Part shown: positions 27,351 through 36,981 of the stretch, piece after piece | How the letters are laid out: every line of letters begins with the position of its first letter | Numbering within the stretch: the stretch's first letter is position 1 | From: Ectopseudomonas mendocina | GTDB lineage: Bacteria > Pseudomonadota > Gammaproteobacteria > Pseudomonadales > Pseudomonadaceae | Length of the DNA: 55,439 nucleotides | Assembly (NCBI RefSeq): GCF_008041835.1 | Contig: NZ_VRYE01000135.1 | Coordinates: 3,944-59,382, forward strand | Direction: 5' to 3' | Program-made: the position numbers and the translations under genes | The notes under the pieces: generated by a model | Seen by the model: only the letters and a program-made list of their open reading frames with translations | Databases searched by the model: none | Told to the model about the DNA's origin: nothing

Positions 27351-30300
27351 ATGGCTAGATCGACTGACCAGACCCCGCCCCTGCCGCATATACCGGCGAT
27401 GGATCCCGTCGAATTCGAACAAACCTGGCAAGATGCACCGCGTTTGCTGGCGGCCCTCAATAGCGCAAAACTCGGCACCTGGTATTGGGACATTGGCACT
27501 GGCCAGGTCAACTGGTCACGTGGCGCCCAGGCATTGTTCGGCCTGGACCCCAGCCGCCCCGTCAGCCAACCGCTGAACTACTTCGAGCTGATTCCGGAAG
27601 AAGAGCGCCCGGCGATCCTGGCGAATTTCAATGCCATCATCAGGGGCGAACAGATTTTCGATGCCCTGCGTCACCGCATCCGCTGGCCCGATGGCAGCCT
27701 GCACTGGCTGGAAATCACCGGCAGCCTGCAATACGAGGCCGACGGGCGGCCGCGCATGTTCGGTGTCATCCGCGACATCAGCGCCCAGCAGGAACGCGCC
27801 GCAGCCTTGCGCGCTTCGGAAGAACGTTTCGCCACCCTGTTCCGCTTGAGCCCCGACATCATGATGCTGGTGCGCTACGACAACAGCGAAATCGTCGAGG
27901 TCAATCAGCACTTCACCCAGGCCTTTGGCTGGGCTGCCAGCGAGATCATCGGCCGCGCCACCCACGAACTGAATATCTGGGTACACGCCAGCCAGCGCGA
28001 TCAGTTGCGCCAGCAAGCGCCGCTGAGCCGCGAGCCGGTGATTCAGGAAGTACAACTGCGCACCCGCGCTGGCGATATTCTCGACGGTGTACTGTCGAGC
28101 CAGTACATCGAACTGCAGGGCGAGCGCCTGATGCTCTGCACCTTCCTCGATACCAGCGAACGCAAGCGCGCAGAAAACGCCCTGCGCGCCAGTGAGGAAA
28201 AGTTCGCCAAGGCCTTCATGCATACGCCCGACGCGGTGGCCATCACTGACCGGGCGACCGGCCGCTTCATCGAGGTCAACCCGAGTTTCGAGCAGCAATT
28301 TGGCTGGAGCAGCGCTGAGGCCGTGGGCCGCACCTCACTGGAGCTGGGTATCTGGGCTGACCCCAGCGACCGCCAGCGTATGCTCGACGCCGTGCAGACT
28401 GGGCGCCTGAACAACCTGGAGGTAAGGCTGTTCAGCCGCGACGGCGAGGTCACCACTAACCTCTTGTTCGGTGGCGAGATCGAGCTGAATGGTACGACCT
28501 GCCTGGTACTCACGGTGCGCAACATCACCGAGCAACGCGCCCAGGAGCGCGCGCTCCATGAAAGCCGGCAACACCTCAAGCTGGCGCTGGAATCCGCCGA
28601 CATGGGAACCTGGGACTGGCACATTCCCGACAACCGGCTGTATGCCAGCACCCGCGCCGCGCAGTTGCATGGTTTGCCAAGCCAACCGTTCGAAGGTGCC
28701 TTCTTCGACTTCTTTCGTCAGGTGCCGCTGGAAGATCGGTACAGCCTGCGCCAGAGCTACCTGCGCCTAACAGGCCGTTGAAAAACGTAGGCGAGGCAGG
28801 CAAGGCAAGGCAAAAACGGCCGAAAAAGCGCAGTTTACGCGTTGTAAATGAGCATTTTGAGGCCGTTTTTAACGCAGCATTGCCAACGCAGGTAGTTTTT
28901 CAACGGCCTGTTAATCGAAGAGCAGCGCAGCTACTATCAGATCACCTATCGTGTGCAGCCTGCAACTGGCGGCCTGCGCTTTCTCGAAAGCACCGCCAAA
29001 CTGCAGCTCGACGATACCGGCCAACCGCTGCGCATGGTCGGAACGCTGGTCGATATCAGCGAGCGTGTTCTGCGCGAACAACGCCTGCAGGCATCGGAAG
29101 AGCGATTTGCCAAGGCGTTCCACTCCAGCCCGGACGCCATCACCATCACCGAGCGTGACAGCGGCCGCTATATCGAGGTCAACGAAGGCTTCACCCGCAT
29201 CACCGGTTATCAGCCAGAGGAAGTGATCGGTCGTACGGCCTTCGATCTGAACATCTGGGCTTACCCCGAAGAACGCCGGCAGATGATCGAGCGCCTGAGC
29301 CAGAACGGCCAGGTGCTGCACATGGAAATGCACGGCCGCCACCGCGAAGGCGAGATTCGCCTGGTCGACGTGTCCGTCCAGCCGATCGAAATCAATGGCC
29401 TGCCCTGCCTGCTGCTGACGGCGCGTGACATCAGCGAACTGAAAGCAGCCCAGGCCCAGGCTCAGCACCTGGCCTACCATGATGCCCTGACCAACCTGCC
29501 CAACCGCGCCCTGCTGATGGAGCGCCTGACCCAGCAGATCGCCCTGCTCAAGCGCCATGATCTGCGCGGCGCATTGCTGTTTCTCGACCTCGATCACTTC
29601 AAGCACATCAATGACTCGCTCGGCCATCCCGTTGGCGATTCCGTGCTGCGCATGGTCACGGCGCGACTGGAAGCCAGCGTTCGCCTGGAAGATACCGTGG
29701 CACGCCTGGGCGGTGACGAATTCGTGGTGCTGCTTTCCGGTCTCGAGGGCAAGCGCTCGGAGGTCACTCGCTAAGTTCGTCAGGTCGCGGAAAAACTGCG
29801 TCATTTAGTGGCCGAACCGATGCTGCTGGATGGTCACCGCTTGCAGGTGACCCCCAGTATCGGTATCGCCCTGCTCCCCGATCACGGCAATACCCCGGCG
29901 GATTTGCTCAAGCGCGCCGATATCGCCCTCTACCGCGCCAAGGACTCCGGACGCAACGCCATCCAGCTGTTTCGCAGCACCATGCAGGAAGCCGCCAGCG
30001 CCCGCCTGCGCCTGGAGAACGATCTGCGCCTGGCCCTGGCGCGCGGCGAGTTCGAACTGCAGTTCCAGCCCCAGGTCGATGCCCGTGATGGCAAGGTGGT
30101 CGGCGCCGAGGCACTGCTGCGCTGGCAGCATCCGCAGTTGGGCCCACAGTCGCCGGCGCAGTTCATTCAGGTGCTGGAAGAGAGCGGGCTGATCGTCGAA
30201 GTCGGTGGCTGGGCGTTGGCCGAGGCCTGCCATTTCTGCGCCCAACTGCTGGCTGACAGCCTGGTCGAAAGCGAGCGTTTCAGCCTGTGCGTCAACATCA

Positions 30301-30782
30301 GCCCGCGGCAGTTCCGCCAGCACGACTTCGTCGAACGAGTCGCCAGTAGCCTGCGCGACAGCCAGCTGCCCAACGCCATGCTCAAGCTGGAGATCACCGA
30401 AGGCATCGTCATTCAGAATATCGATGACACCGTCGGCAAGATGTTGCGCCTGAAAAAGCACGGCGTCAGCTTCGCCATGGATGACTTCGGCACGGGTTAC
30501 AGCTCGCTGACCTATCTCAAGCGCCTGCCGGTGGACATGCTGAAGATCGACCAATCGTTCGTGCACGACGCTACCAACGATCCCAACGACGCCGAAATCA
30601 TTCGCGCCATCATCGCCATGGCGCGTAGCCTGGGCCTGGCGCTGATCGCCGAGGGCGTGGAACAGCAGGACCAACTGCACTTCCTGCAGGCCCAGGGTTG
30701 CCACCTCTATCAGGGCTACCTGTTCAGCAGGCCCCTAGCGCAGGAAGCCTTTCGCGCCCTGCTGGACCGCGCAGCCGACTGA
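27351..30782 (+). pseudogene. PAS(5)-GGDEF-EAL cyclic-di-GMP protein, broken by a MITE and an ochre codon
   Basis: Three open pieces, 27351-28781, 28914-29774 and 29775-30782, lie in one reading frame. With the MITE removed and one stop read through they give about 1,095 codons: five PAS domains (around residues 35-145, 155-280, 285-405, 408-535, 538-660), a GGDEF domain with intact LGGDEFVVLL, and an EAL domain with EALLRW and DDFGTGYSSLTYL. The MITE (28768-28913) lands in PAS4 and adds an in-frame TGA at 28779. A TAA at 29772 follows SEVTR in the GGDEF domain, where CAA or similar is expected. A truncated PAS protein, or an internally started EAL fragment, could still be made. Both catalytic domains look otherwise intact, so the decay is recent. 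Confidence 0.9.
28768..28913. mobile_element. MITE, 144 bp plus duplicated TA, inserted in the PAS-GGDEF-EAL gene
   Basis: Perfect 19-bp terminal inverted repeats TAACAGGCCGTTGAAAAAC include a TA at each end. The interior is a long imperfect palindrome capped by TTTAC-N5-GTAAA (28834-28848) and followed by ATGAGCATT. Removing the element with one TA joins CGCCTA to ATCGAA and restores a PAS reading frame, so the target duplication is TA, as for Tc1/mariner or IS630-type transposases. No transposase is encoded, so it must be moved in trans. Confidence 0.93.
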
Positions 30783-30832
30783 CACGCGATGATCGTGGGC
30801 CCGACGCTGCGGAACATGCCAGCTCAGCCCAC

Positions 30833-31909
30833 TCAATGCAGGCGCTTGCGGCACATCAACTGCGCCAGTTTGGTACTGTCTGGCCGTTCGACAATGCCTT
30901 TCTCGGTCACGATGTAGTCCACCAGATCAGCAGGCGTCACATCGAACAGCGGATTGACTGCAGGCACATCAGCTGCCACGCGATGCCCGGCCACCTCCAG
31001 CATCTCACGACCATCACGCTCTTCGAGGCGCATGTCCTCAGCGTCTTCCAGGCTCATATCGATGCTCGAACTCGGTGCCACCACCATCATCCGCACGCCA
31101 TGGTGCATGGCGTTGACCGCCAACTGATAGGTGCCGATCGTGTTGACGACATCGCCGTTGGCGGCAATGCACTCAGCCCCCACGACCACCCAGGTGATGC
31201 CCTTGGTTTTCATCAGATGAGCAGCCGCGGCATCGACATTGAGGCTGACCGGCACACCATCGCCCGCCAGTTCCCAGGCCGTGAGGCGGGCACCGTGCAA
31301 CTCGGGACGGGTTTCATCGACATAAACATGTTCGAGCAAATCATCCAGATACGCTGCGCGAATCACGCCAAGCGCCGTACCGAAGCCGCCGGTCGCCAGC
31401 GCGCCGGCATTGCCGTGCGTCAGCAATACCTGCGGGTTGCCCTGATGCTTGCGAATCAGCTCCATGCCCAGTTGCGCCATGGTCAGATTGGCCTCGCGGT
31501 CACTCAGGTGAATGCCAACTGCCTCGGCCTCCAGCAGCGCCAGCATGTCATCGCCGTCCTTGAGCCGCATCAGACGCTCACGCATACGCTGCAAAGCCCA
31601 GGACAGGTTGACGGCCATGGGCTGCGCTTGCGCTAGACGGGCAAAATCGGCCTCCAGCGCCTCACGCCAGTCACTACCGAGCGCCAGCCGGGCCCGAGCC
31701 CCCAGTACCAGAGCGTAAGCCGCCGCGATGCCGATAGCCGGGGCACCACGCACCACCCTATCGCCAATCGCGTCCGCCACCTCGGCAGCCGTCTCGAAAC
31801 GCAGCCAGGTTTGCCGATGCGGCAGCAGGCGCTGATCGAGCGCGTACAGCGCGCCCTCGCGCCACTCGATGGCCTGAACCTTCTCCACCGCCAGCAATTG
31901 CTCGCGCAT
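30833..31909 (-). CDS. mtnA: MtnA-like methylthioribose-1-phosphate isomerase with altered active site
   Basis: A 358-residue, full-length member of the eIF2B-alpha/MtnA family (VVRGAPAIGIAAAYALVLG, SDREANLTMAQLG, DETRPELHGARLTAWEL). In working MtnA the catalytic pair is Cys in THCN and Asp in GADR (Cys160 and Asp240 in B. subtilis). Here the positions read THGN (Gly166) and GAEC (Glu246), and nearby conserved Lys of NKIGTY is Thr257. Frame is intact. The enzyme would isomerise methylthioribose-1-phosphate in MTA salvage; with these changes it is probably inactive or has changed role. GGAG six bases before the ATG at 31909 fixes the start. It is divergent from mtaD. Confidence 0.88.
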   Translation of the reverse strand: MREQLLAVEKVQAIEWREGALYALDQRLLPHRQTWLRFETAAEVADAIGDRVVRGAPAIGIAAAYALVLGARARLALGSDWREALEADFARLAQAQPMAVNLSWALQRMRERLMRLKDGDDMLALLEAEAVGIHLSDREANLTMAQLGMELIRKHQGNPQVLLTHGNAGALATGGFGTALGVIRAAYLDDLLEHVYVDETRPELHGARLTAWELAGDGVPVSLNVDAAAAHLMKTKGITWVVVGAECIAANGDVVNTIGTYQLAVNAMHHGVRMMVVAPSSSIDMSLEDAEDMRLEERDGREMLEVAGHRVAADVPAVNPLFDVTPADLVDYIVTEKGIVERPDSTKLAQLMCRKRLH

Positions 31910-32067
31910 CGCGCACTCCATCCTAACCGCCAAAAAATCGCGGATTATACGCAGACAGCCAGGCGCCAGCCGAACAATCCGGCGCCCCTGGCGACTTCAA
32001 GCCAGGCGCGTTCATCTGTACACTGGCGGGCTTTCCTGCATCGATCAAGCCAGACGGACACGCCATC

Positions 32068-33426
32068 ATGCCCGACGCCCCTCTCGACCTATTGCTGCTG
32101 CCCACTTGGCTGGTGCCTGTGGAGCCAGCCGGGGTCGTATTGCGCGAGCATGGTCTGGGCATCCGCGACGGCCACATCAGCCTGATAGCCCCCCGCGCCG
32201 AAGCACTGCGCCACCCGGCAACGCAGGTTTTAGAGTTGCCGCAATGCCTGCTTGCACCGGGATTGATCAACGCCCATGGCCACGCCGCCATGAGCCTGTT
32301 TCGCGGCATCGCCGACGATCTGCCGCTGATGACCTGGCTGCACGAACATATCTGGCCTGCCGAAGGCAAATGGGTCGACGAGAACTTCGTCCGTGACGGC
32401 ACCGAGCTGGCCATCGCCGAACAGATCAAGAGCGGCATCAGCTGCTTCTCCGACATGTATTTCTACCCGCACACCGCAGCCGACTGCGTGCATGCGGCCG
32501 GCATGCGCGCACAGATCACCGTGCCGGTGCTGGACTTTCCGGTACCCGGCGCACTCAATGCGGCCGAGGCGCTGCGCAAGGGGTTGCAGCTGTTCGACGA
32601 CCTCAAGCAACACCCGCGCATCCGCATCGCCTTCGGCCCACATGCGCCCTATACAGTCAGCGACGACAAGCTCGAGCAGATTCGCATACTGGCCGACGAG
32701 CTGGATGCCGGCATTCATATGCATGTTCACGAAACCGCCGAGGAAGTGGCCGACGCCGTCGCCAAGCACGGTGAACGCCCGCTGGCCCGCCTGGCCCGCC
32801 TTGGCCTGCTCGGTCCGCGCTTTCAGGCCGTGCATATGACGCAGATTGATGATGCCGATCTGGCACTGCTGGTCGAACACAACTGCAGCGTGATTCATTG
32901 CCCCGAGTCCAATCTCAAGCTGGCCAGCGGCTTCTGTCCGGTCGAACGCCTGTGGCAGGCGGGTGTCAATGTCGCCATCGGCACTGACGGCGCGGCCAGC
33001 AATAACGATCTCGACCTGCTCGGCGAAACCCGTACCGCCGCCCTGCTGGCCAAGGCCGTCGCCGGCTCTGCCACGGCCCTCAACGCGCACAGTGCCTTGC
33101 GCATGGCGACCCTCAATGGTGCCCGCGCCCTGGGGCTGGAAGCGCAGACCGGTTCGCTGGAGCCGGGCAAACTGGCCGACCTGGTCGCCTTCGACCTGTC
33201 CGGGCTGGCCCAGCAACCGATCTACGATCCGGTCTCGCAACTGATCTATGCCAGCAGCCGCGACTGCGTGAAGCACCTGTGGGTGGGCGGCAAACAATTG
33301 CTCGCTGACGGTCGCCTGACGCGCATGGACGAACAGGCACTGATCGCCAAGGCCAGGGAATGGGGAGCCAGGATTGCTCAAAGGTTGCCGGAGCCACCTG
33401 AGAACAATGCCCACGGTCTACGCTGA
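32068..33426 (+). CDS. mtaD: 5-methylthioadenosine/S-adenosylhomocysteine deaminase (TrzA/MtaD family)
   Basis: A 452-residue metal-dependent amidohydrolase. Metal ligands are visible in NAHGHAAMSLFRG, in HMHVHETAEE and in IGTDGAASNND; FGPHAPYTVSD and VIHCPESNLKLASG are typical of MtaD. In Pseudomonas it deaminates MTA to methylthioinosine (PA3170), which a phosphorylase then cleaves to the substrate of MtnA. Unlike its divergent neighbour mtnA, all expected catalytic residues are present. The ubiG gene follows 113 bp later. Confidence 0.92.
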   Translation: MPDAPLDLLLLPTWLVPVEPAGVVLREHGLGIRDGHISLIAPRAEALRHPATQVLELPQCLLAPGLINAHGHAAMSLFRGIADDLPLMTWLHEHIWPAEGKWVDENFVRDGTELAIAEQIKSGISCFSDMYFYPHTAADCVHAAGMRAQITVPVLDFPVPGALNAAEALRKGLQLFDDLKQHPRIRIAFGPHAPYTVSDDKLEQIRILADELDAGIHMHVHETAEEVADAVAKHGERPLARLARLGLLGPRFQAVHMTQIDDADLALLVEHNCSVIHCPESNLKLASGFCPVERLWQAGVNVAIGTDGAASNNDLDLLGETRTAALLAKAVAGSATALNAHSALRMATLNGARALGLEAQTGSLEPGKLADLVAFDLSGLAQQPIYDPVSQLIYASSRDCVKHLWVGGKQLLADGRLTRMDEQALIAKAREWGARIAQRLPEPPENNAHGLR

Positions 33427-33539
33427 GCAAATCACTGCGACAAACTGACATACATTGAACGAATCCGCGCCGCCCCATGCCCGATCTTAAACTGGCAACA
33501 TAGCGGCAGTACGCTTTCCATGCTTTGAAAGAGATGCTT

Positions 33540-34238
33540 ATGAGCAACGTCGACCGCGCCGAAATCGCCAAATTCGAAGCCCTGGCACACCGCTGGTGGG
33601 ATCGCGAAAGCGAGTTCAAACCCCTGCATGACATCAATCCGCTGCGCGTCAACTGGATCGACGAGCGCGTCAGTCTGGCCGGCAAACGCGTACTGGACGT
33701 CGGCTGTGGCGGCGGCATCCTCAGTGAAGCCATGGCCCAGCGCGGCGCAACGGTCACCGGTATCGACATGGGCGAGGCGCCGCTTGCCGTCGCCCAGTTG
33801 CACCAGCTGGAGTCCGGCGTCGAGGTCGACTACCGGCAGATCACCGCCGAGGCCCTGGCCGAGGAGATGCCCGGCCAGTTCGACGTGGTCACCTGCCTGG
33901 AAATGCTCGAACACGTGCCCGACCCGTCTTCGGTGATCCGCGCCTGCCACACCCTGGTCAAGCCCGGTGGCCAGGTGTTCTTCTCCACCATCAACCGCAA
34001 CCCCAAGGCCTACCTCTTCGCCGTGATCGGCGCCGAGTACATCCTGCGCCTGTTGCCGCGCGGCACCCATGACTTCAAGAAATTCATCCGCCCCTCCGAA
34101 CTGGGCGCCTGGAGCCGTGCCGCCGGCCTCGAGGTCAAGGACATCATCGGTCTGACCTACAACCCGCTGACCAAGCATTACAAGCTGGCCGCCGACGTCG
34201 ACGTCAACTACATGATCCAGACGCTGCGCAAGGAGTAG
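33540..34238 (+). CDS. ubiG: Ubiquinone biosynthesis O-methyltransferase
   Basis: A 232-residue class I methyltransferase with N-terminal IAKFEALAHRWWD, the SAM motif VLDVGCGGGILSEAMAQRGA, and ITAEALAEEMPGQFDVVTCLEMLEHV; NPKAYLFAVIGAEY is typical of UbiG. It makes both O-methylations of ubiquinone. AAGAGA precedes the ATG at 33540 (MSNVDRAEI). mupP follows 6 bp after its stop, whose AAGGAG also serves as the next ribosome site. Confidence 0.95.
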   Translation: MSNVDRAEIAKFEALAHRWWDRESEFKPLHDINPLRVNWIDERVSLAGKRVLDVGCGGGILSEAMAQRGATVTGIDMGEAPLAVAQLHQLESGVEVDYRQITAEALAEEMPGQFDVVTCLEMLEHVPDPSSVIRACHTLVKPGGQVFFSTINRNPKAYLFAVIGAEYILRLLPRGTHDFKKFIRPSELGAWSRAAGLEVKDIIGLTYNPLTKHYKLAADVDVNYMIQTLRKE

Positions 34239-34244
34239 GCACGC

Positions 34245-34916
34245 ATGCGTTTGCAAGCAGTTCTCTTCGATATGGACGGCACCCTGCTGGACTCGGCGCC
34301 GGATTTCATCGCCATCACCCAGGCCATGCGCACGGCGCGCGGCCTGCCGCCGCTGGCCGATAAGCTCATTCGTGACCATATCTCCGGTGGTGCCCGCGCC
34401 ATGGTCGCCAGCGCCTTCGATGAAGCGCCGGACTCCGCCGCCTTCGAGGTGTTGCGCCAGGAGTTTCTCGAGCGCTACCAGCAGCATTGCGCGGTGCTGA
34501 CCCGCCCGTTCGAAGGTATCGAAGCCCTGCTCGACGACATCGAACAGGCACGCCTGCTGTGGGGTGTGGCCACCAACAAACCTCTGCGCTACGCCGAGCC
34601 GATCATGCAGGGGCTGAATCTGGCCGAACGCTCGGCAGTGCTGGTCTGCCCTGACCATGTCGAACGCAGCAAGCCCGCGCCGGACATGCTGTTGCTGGCC
34701 TGCCAGCAGATGGGGGTCAACCCCGAGGCCGTGCTGTTCGTCGGCGATGACGCCCGCGATATCGAATCGGGTCGCGCGGCGGGCTGCCGCACGGCAGCAG
34801 TGACCTACGGCTACATCCACCCCGAAGACAACCCGCGCAACTGGGGGGCCGACGTGGTCGTCGATCACCCGTCAGAACTGCGCGCGGTACTCGATCGCGC
34901 GCTCTGCAACTGCTGA
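34245..34916 (+). CDS. mupP: N-acetylmuramic acid 6-phosphate phosphatase
   Basis: A 223-residue HAD phosphatase with motif I FDMDGTLLDS, motif II ATNKP, Lys in RSKPAPDML and motif III VGDDARDIESG. PAO1 PA3172, next to ubiG, was shown to be MupP of the AmgK-MurU peptidoglycan recycling route; it was long annotated as phosphoglycolate phosphatase. Position and sequence both fit. It is co-transcribed with ubiG. A role in basal beta-lactam tolerance via the recycling route follows from family knowledge. Confidence 0.87.
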   Translation: MRLQAVLFDMDGTLLDSAPDFIAITQAMRTARGLPPLADKLIRDHISGGARAMVASAFDEAPDSAAFEVLRQEFLERYQQHCAVLTRPFEGIEALLDDIEQARLLWGVATNKPLRYAEPIMQGLNLAERSAVLVCPDHVERSKPAPDMLLLACQQMGVNPEAVLFVGDDARDIESGRAAGCRTAAVTYGYIHPEDNPRNWGADVVVDHPSELRAVLDRALCNC

Positions 34917-34924
34917 TCGCGCAA

Positions 34925-34974
34925 GGCGGGTGAAACCTGCCATTTCTTCATTCGGCGGGGTTCACCCGCCCTAC
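34925..34974. repeat. REP pair, GGCGGGTGAA type
   Basis: GGCGGGTGAA at 34925-34934 faces TTCACCCGCC at 34961-34970 and continues to CTAC, i.e. a minus-strand unit GTAGGGCGGGTGAACCCC. The inverted pair between mupP and yciK is the arrangement of a REP doublet (REPIN), a dispersed non-coding element of Pseudomonas. Confidence 0.75.
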
Positions 34975-35002
34975 TCTCAAGAGCTTTGCGAAGGATCTTC
35001 CC

Positions 35003-35743
35003 ATGTTCGACTACACCGCCCGCCCAGACCTGCTCAAGGATCGTGTCATCCTGATCACCGGTGCCGGTCGCGGTATCGGTGCTGCGGCCGCCAAAAGCTT
35101 CGCCGCGCACGGCGCCACGGTATTGCTGCTGGGCAAGACCGAAGCCAACCTGAGCCAGGTTTATGACGAAATCGAGGCCGCCGGCCATCCGCAGCCAGTG
35201 GTGATTCCCTTCAACCTGGAAACCGCCCTGCCGCACCAGTACGACGAGCTGGCGGTGATGATCGAAAACGAGTTCGGGCGCCTCGACGGCCTGCTGCACA
35301 ACGCCTCGATCCTCGGCCCGCGTACGCCGCTGGAGCAACTCTCCGGTGACAACTTCATGCGCGTGATGCAGATCAACGTCAACGCCATGTTCATGCTCAG
35401 CAGCACCCTGCTGCCACTGCTCAAGCTGTCGCAGGACGCTTCCGTGGCCTTCACCTCCAGCAGCGTTGGGCGCAAGGGCCGGGCCTACTGGGGCGCCTAT
35501 GCAGTCTCCAAATTCGCCACCGAGGGCCTGATGCAGGTCATGGCCGACGAACTGGACGGCATCGCCAACGTACGTGCCAACAGCATCAACCCAGGCGCCA
35601 CGCGCACCGCCATGCGCGCCCAGGCCTACCCGGGAGAAAATCCGGCGAGCCGTCCATTGCCAGAAGACATCATGCCGCTCTATCTGTACCTGATGGGGCC
35701 CGACAGCCAGGGCGTCAACGGCCAGGCTTTCGACGCTCAGTAA
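35003..35743 (+). CDS. yciK: YciK-family short-chain dehydrogenase
   Basis: A 246-residue SDR with NAD(P) motif TGAGRGIGAAAAKSF, LLHNASILGPRTPLE, serine region FTSSSVGRKGRAYWGAYAVSKFA, and a C-terminus ending LMGPDSQGVNGQAFDAQ. This matches YciK, whose substrate is unknown. AAGGAT precedes the ATG. A REP pair separates it from mupP; its position after ubiG and mupP follows PA3171-PA3173. Confidence 0.86.
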   Translation: MFDYTARPDLLKDRVILITGAGRGIGAAAAKSFAAHGATVLLLGKTEANLSQVYDEIEAAGHPQPVVIPFNLETALPHQYDELAVMIENEFGRLDGLLHNASILGPRTPLEQLSGDNFMRVMQINVNAMFMLSSTLLPLLKLSQDASVAFTSSSVGRKGRAYWGAYAVSKFATEGLMQVMADELDGIANVRANSINPGATRTAMRAQAYPGENPASRPLPEDIMPLYLYLMGPDSQGVNGQAFDAQ

Positions 35744-35750
35744 ACAGCCT

Positions 35751-35776
35751 CTGGCCCGCTAGCTTCAGCGGGCCAG
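35751..35776 (+). terminator. Hairpin after yciK
   Basis: CTGGCCCGCT and AGCGGGCCAG form a perfect 10-bp stem around AGCTTC, 8 bp past the stop. It lacks a T tract, so termination here may need Rho or be partial. The remaining gap to 35981 shows no other gene. Confidence 0.55.
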
Positions 35777-35981
35777 GCCACGACAAAAATCCGTCACCCT
35801 CATTGCCGTGCGGCAGCACATTGCCACCAGTACCGCCAGACAACCGGCAAGTGCTTGCCGAACAACGCCCCAGCAATTATCTAAGCGACTGATTTCACAA
35901 GACTTTATTCCACCATGAACCACCTGGCACGAAATTCGCTCTAACCCTCTCGTCGCACCAACGCGCCAGAGGTTCAGCTCA

Positions 35982-36908
35982 ATGGTTCCCCCCAGCCAGT
36001 CCAACACCATCGATTTCGATGCCGCCAAGTTGCAGCGTCTCGGTTTTACCGGCACGCGCAAGCTACCGCTCAAGCCTGCCGGCCTGGTGGAGTTGCGCCA
36101 TCAACTGAGCCTGCAATTGCAAAACAGCCTGGACGTGGAACGCATCCTCAACCTGTTCTTCCGCGAAGTGCAACGCCTGGTGCCGCTCGATGCGCTGGCG
36201 TTCCAGCATCCTTCCCATGACCTGCGTCTGGAACTGGGTGAGCGCGCACCACACTCGGCAGGCTATCGCCTGAGCCACGAGGGTGAGTATCTGGGGGAGC
36301 TGATCTTCCGGCGCAAACAGCGTTTTGCCGAAAACGAATTGATCCAGCTGGAATCGCTGCTCGCCAGCCTGCTGTTCCCGCTGCGCAATGCCCTGCTCTA
36401 TCGCACGGCCCTGCAAAGCGCACTGCGCGACCCGCTGACCGATACCGGCAACCGTATTGCCATGGAGCAGGTCCTGCAGCGCGAGGTGGATCTGGCCCGC
36501 CGCAACCTGCAACCACTGTCCGTGCTGATGGTCGATATCGACCACTTCAAGAGCATCAACGACAAGCATGGCCATGCGCTTGGCGACGAAGTGCTGAAAG
36601 CCGTGGCGCAAACCCTGAAGAACCAGCTGCGCAATATCGACATGGTCTTTCGCTACGGTGGCGAGGAATTTCTCATCGTGCTTTCCGGCACCAGCCGGGA
36701 AAGCGCCGCACTGGTAGGTGAACGCCTGCGCTTTGCAGTGATGGAATTGCAGTGCCTAGATGCGGGCCACCCCATCGATGTGTCCATCAGCCTGGGGGGA
36801 TCCAGCCTGCTGCCCGGCGAGTCGGTGGAAAGCCTGCTACGTCGCGCCGACAACGCGCTGTATACCGCCAAGCGCGAGGGGCGCAATCGTCTGAGCATGG
36901 CGGGCTGA
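35982..36908 (+). CDS. Diguanylate cyclase with N-terminal GAF-like region
   Basis: A 308-residue soluble protein. Residues 25-145 look like a GAF-type sensor (LQNSLDVERILNLFFREVQRL, LIQLESLLASLLFPL). Residues 150-308 are a GGDEF domain with RYGGEEFLIVLSG as active site, DPLTDTGNRIAME and VDIDHFKSINDKHGHALGD. It should make cyclic-di-GMP. No RxxD inhibitory site is seen before GGEEF. AGAGG lies before the ATG. The nearest PAO1 parallel is PA3177. Confidence 0.87.
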   Translation: MVPPSQSNTIDFDAAKLQRLGFTGTRKLPLKPAGLVELRHQLSLQLQNSLDVERILNLFFREVQRLVPLDALAFQHPSHDLRLELGERAPHSAGYRLSHEGEYLGELIFRRKQRFAENELIQLESLLASLLFPLRNALLYRTALQSALRDPLTDTGNRIAMEQVLQREVDLARRNLQPLSVLMVDIDHFKSINDKHGHALGDEVLKAVAQTLKNQLRNIDMVFRYGGEEFLIVLSGTSRESAALVGERLRFAVMELQCLDAGHPIDVSISLGGSSLLPGESVESLLRRADNALYTAKREGRNRLSMAG

Positions 36909-36981
36909 CAGGCTGCTCTGCGTAGCCCGGACAAGATTTGCGAACTGGCTTGAGGCGCTCAGGCCATATCCGCGCCAACAG

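Noticed and set aside
28779..28950. Coding sequence inside the MITE
   Set aside because: Frames are short and broken; the interior is a palindrome with no transposase similarity.
33432..34868. 478-codon open frame opposite ubiG and mupP
   Set aside because: It spans two real genes in antisense and shows no motif.
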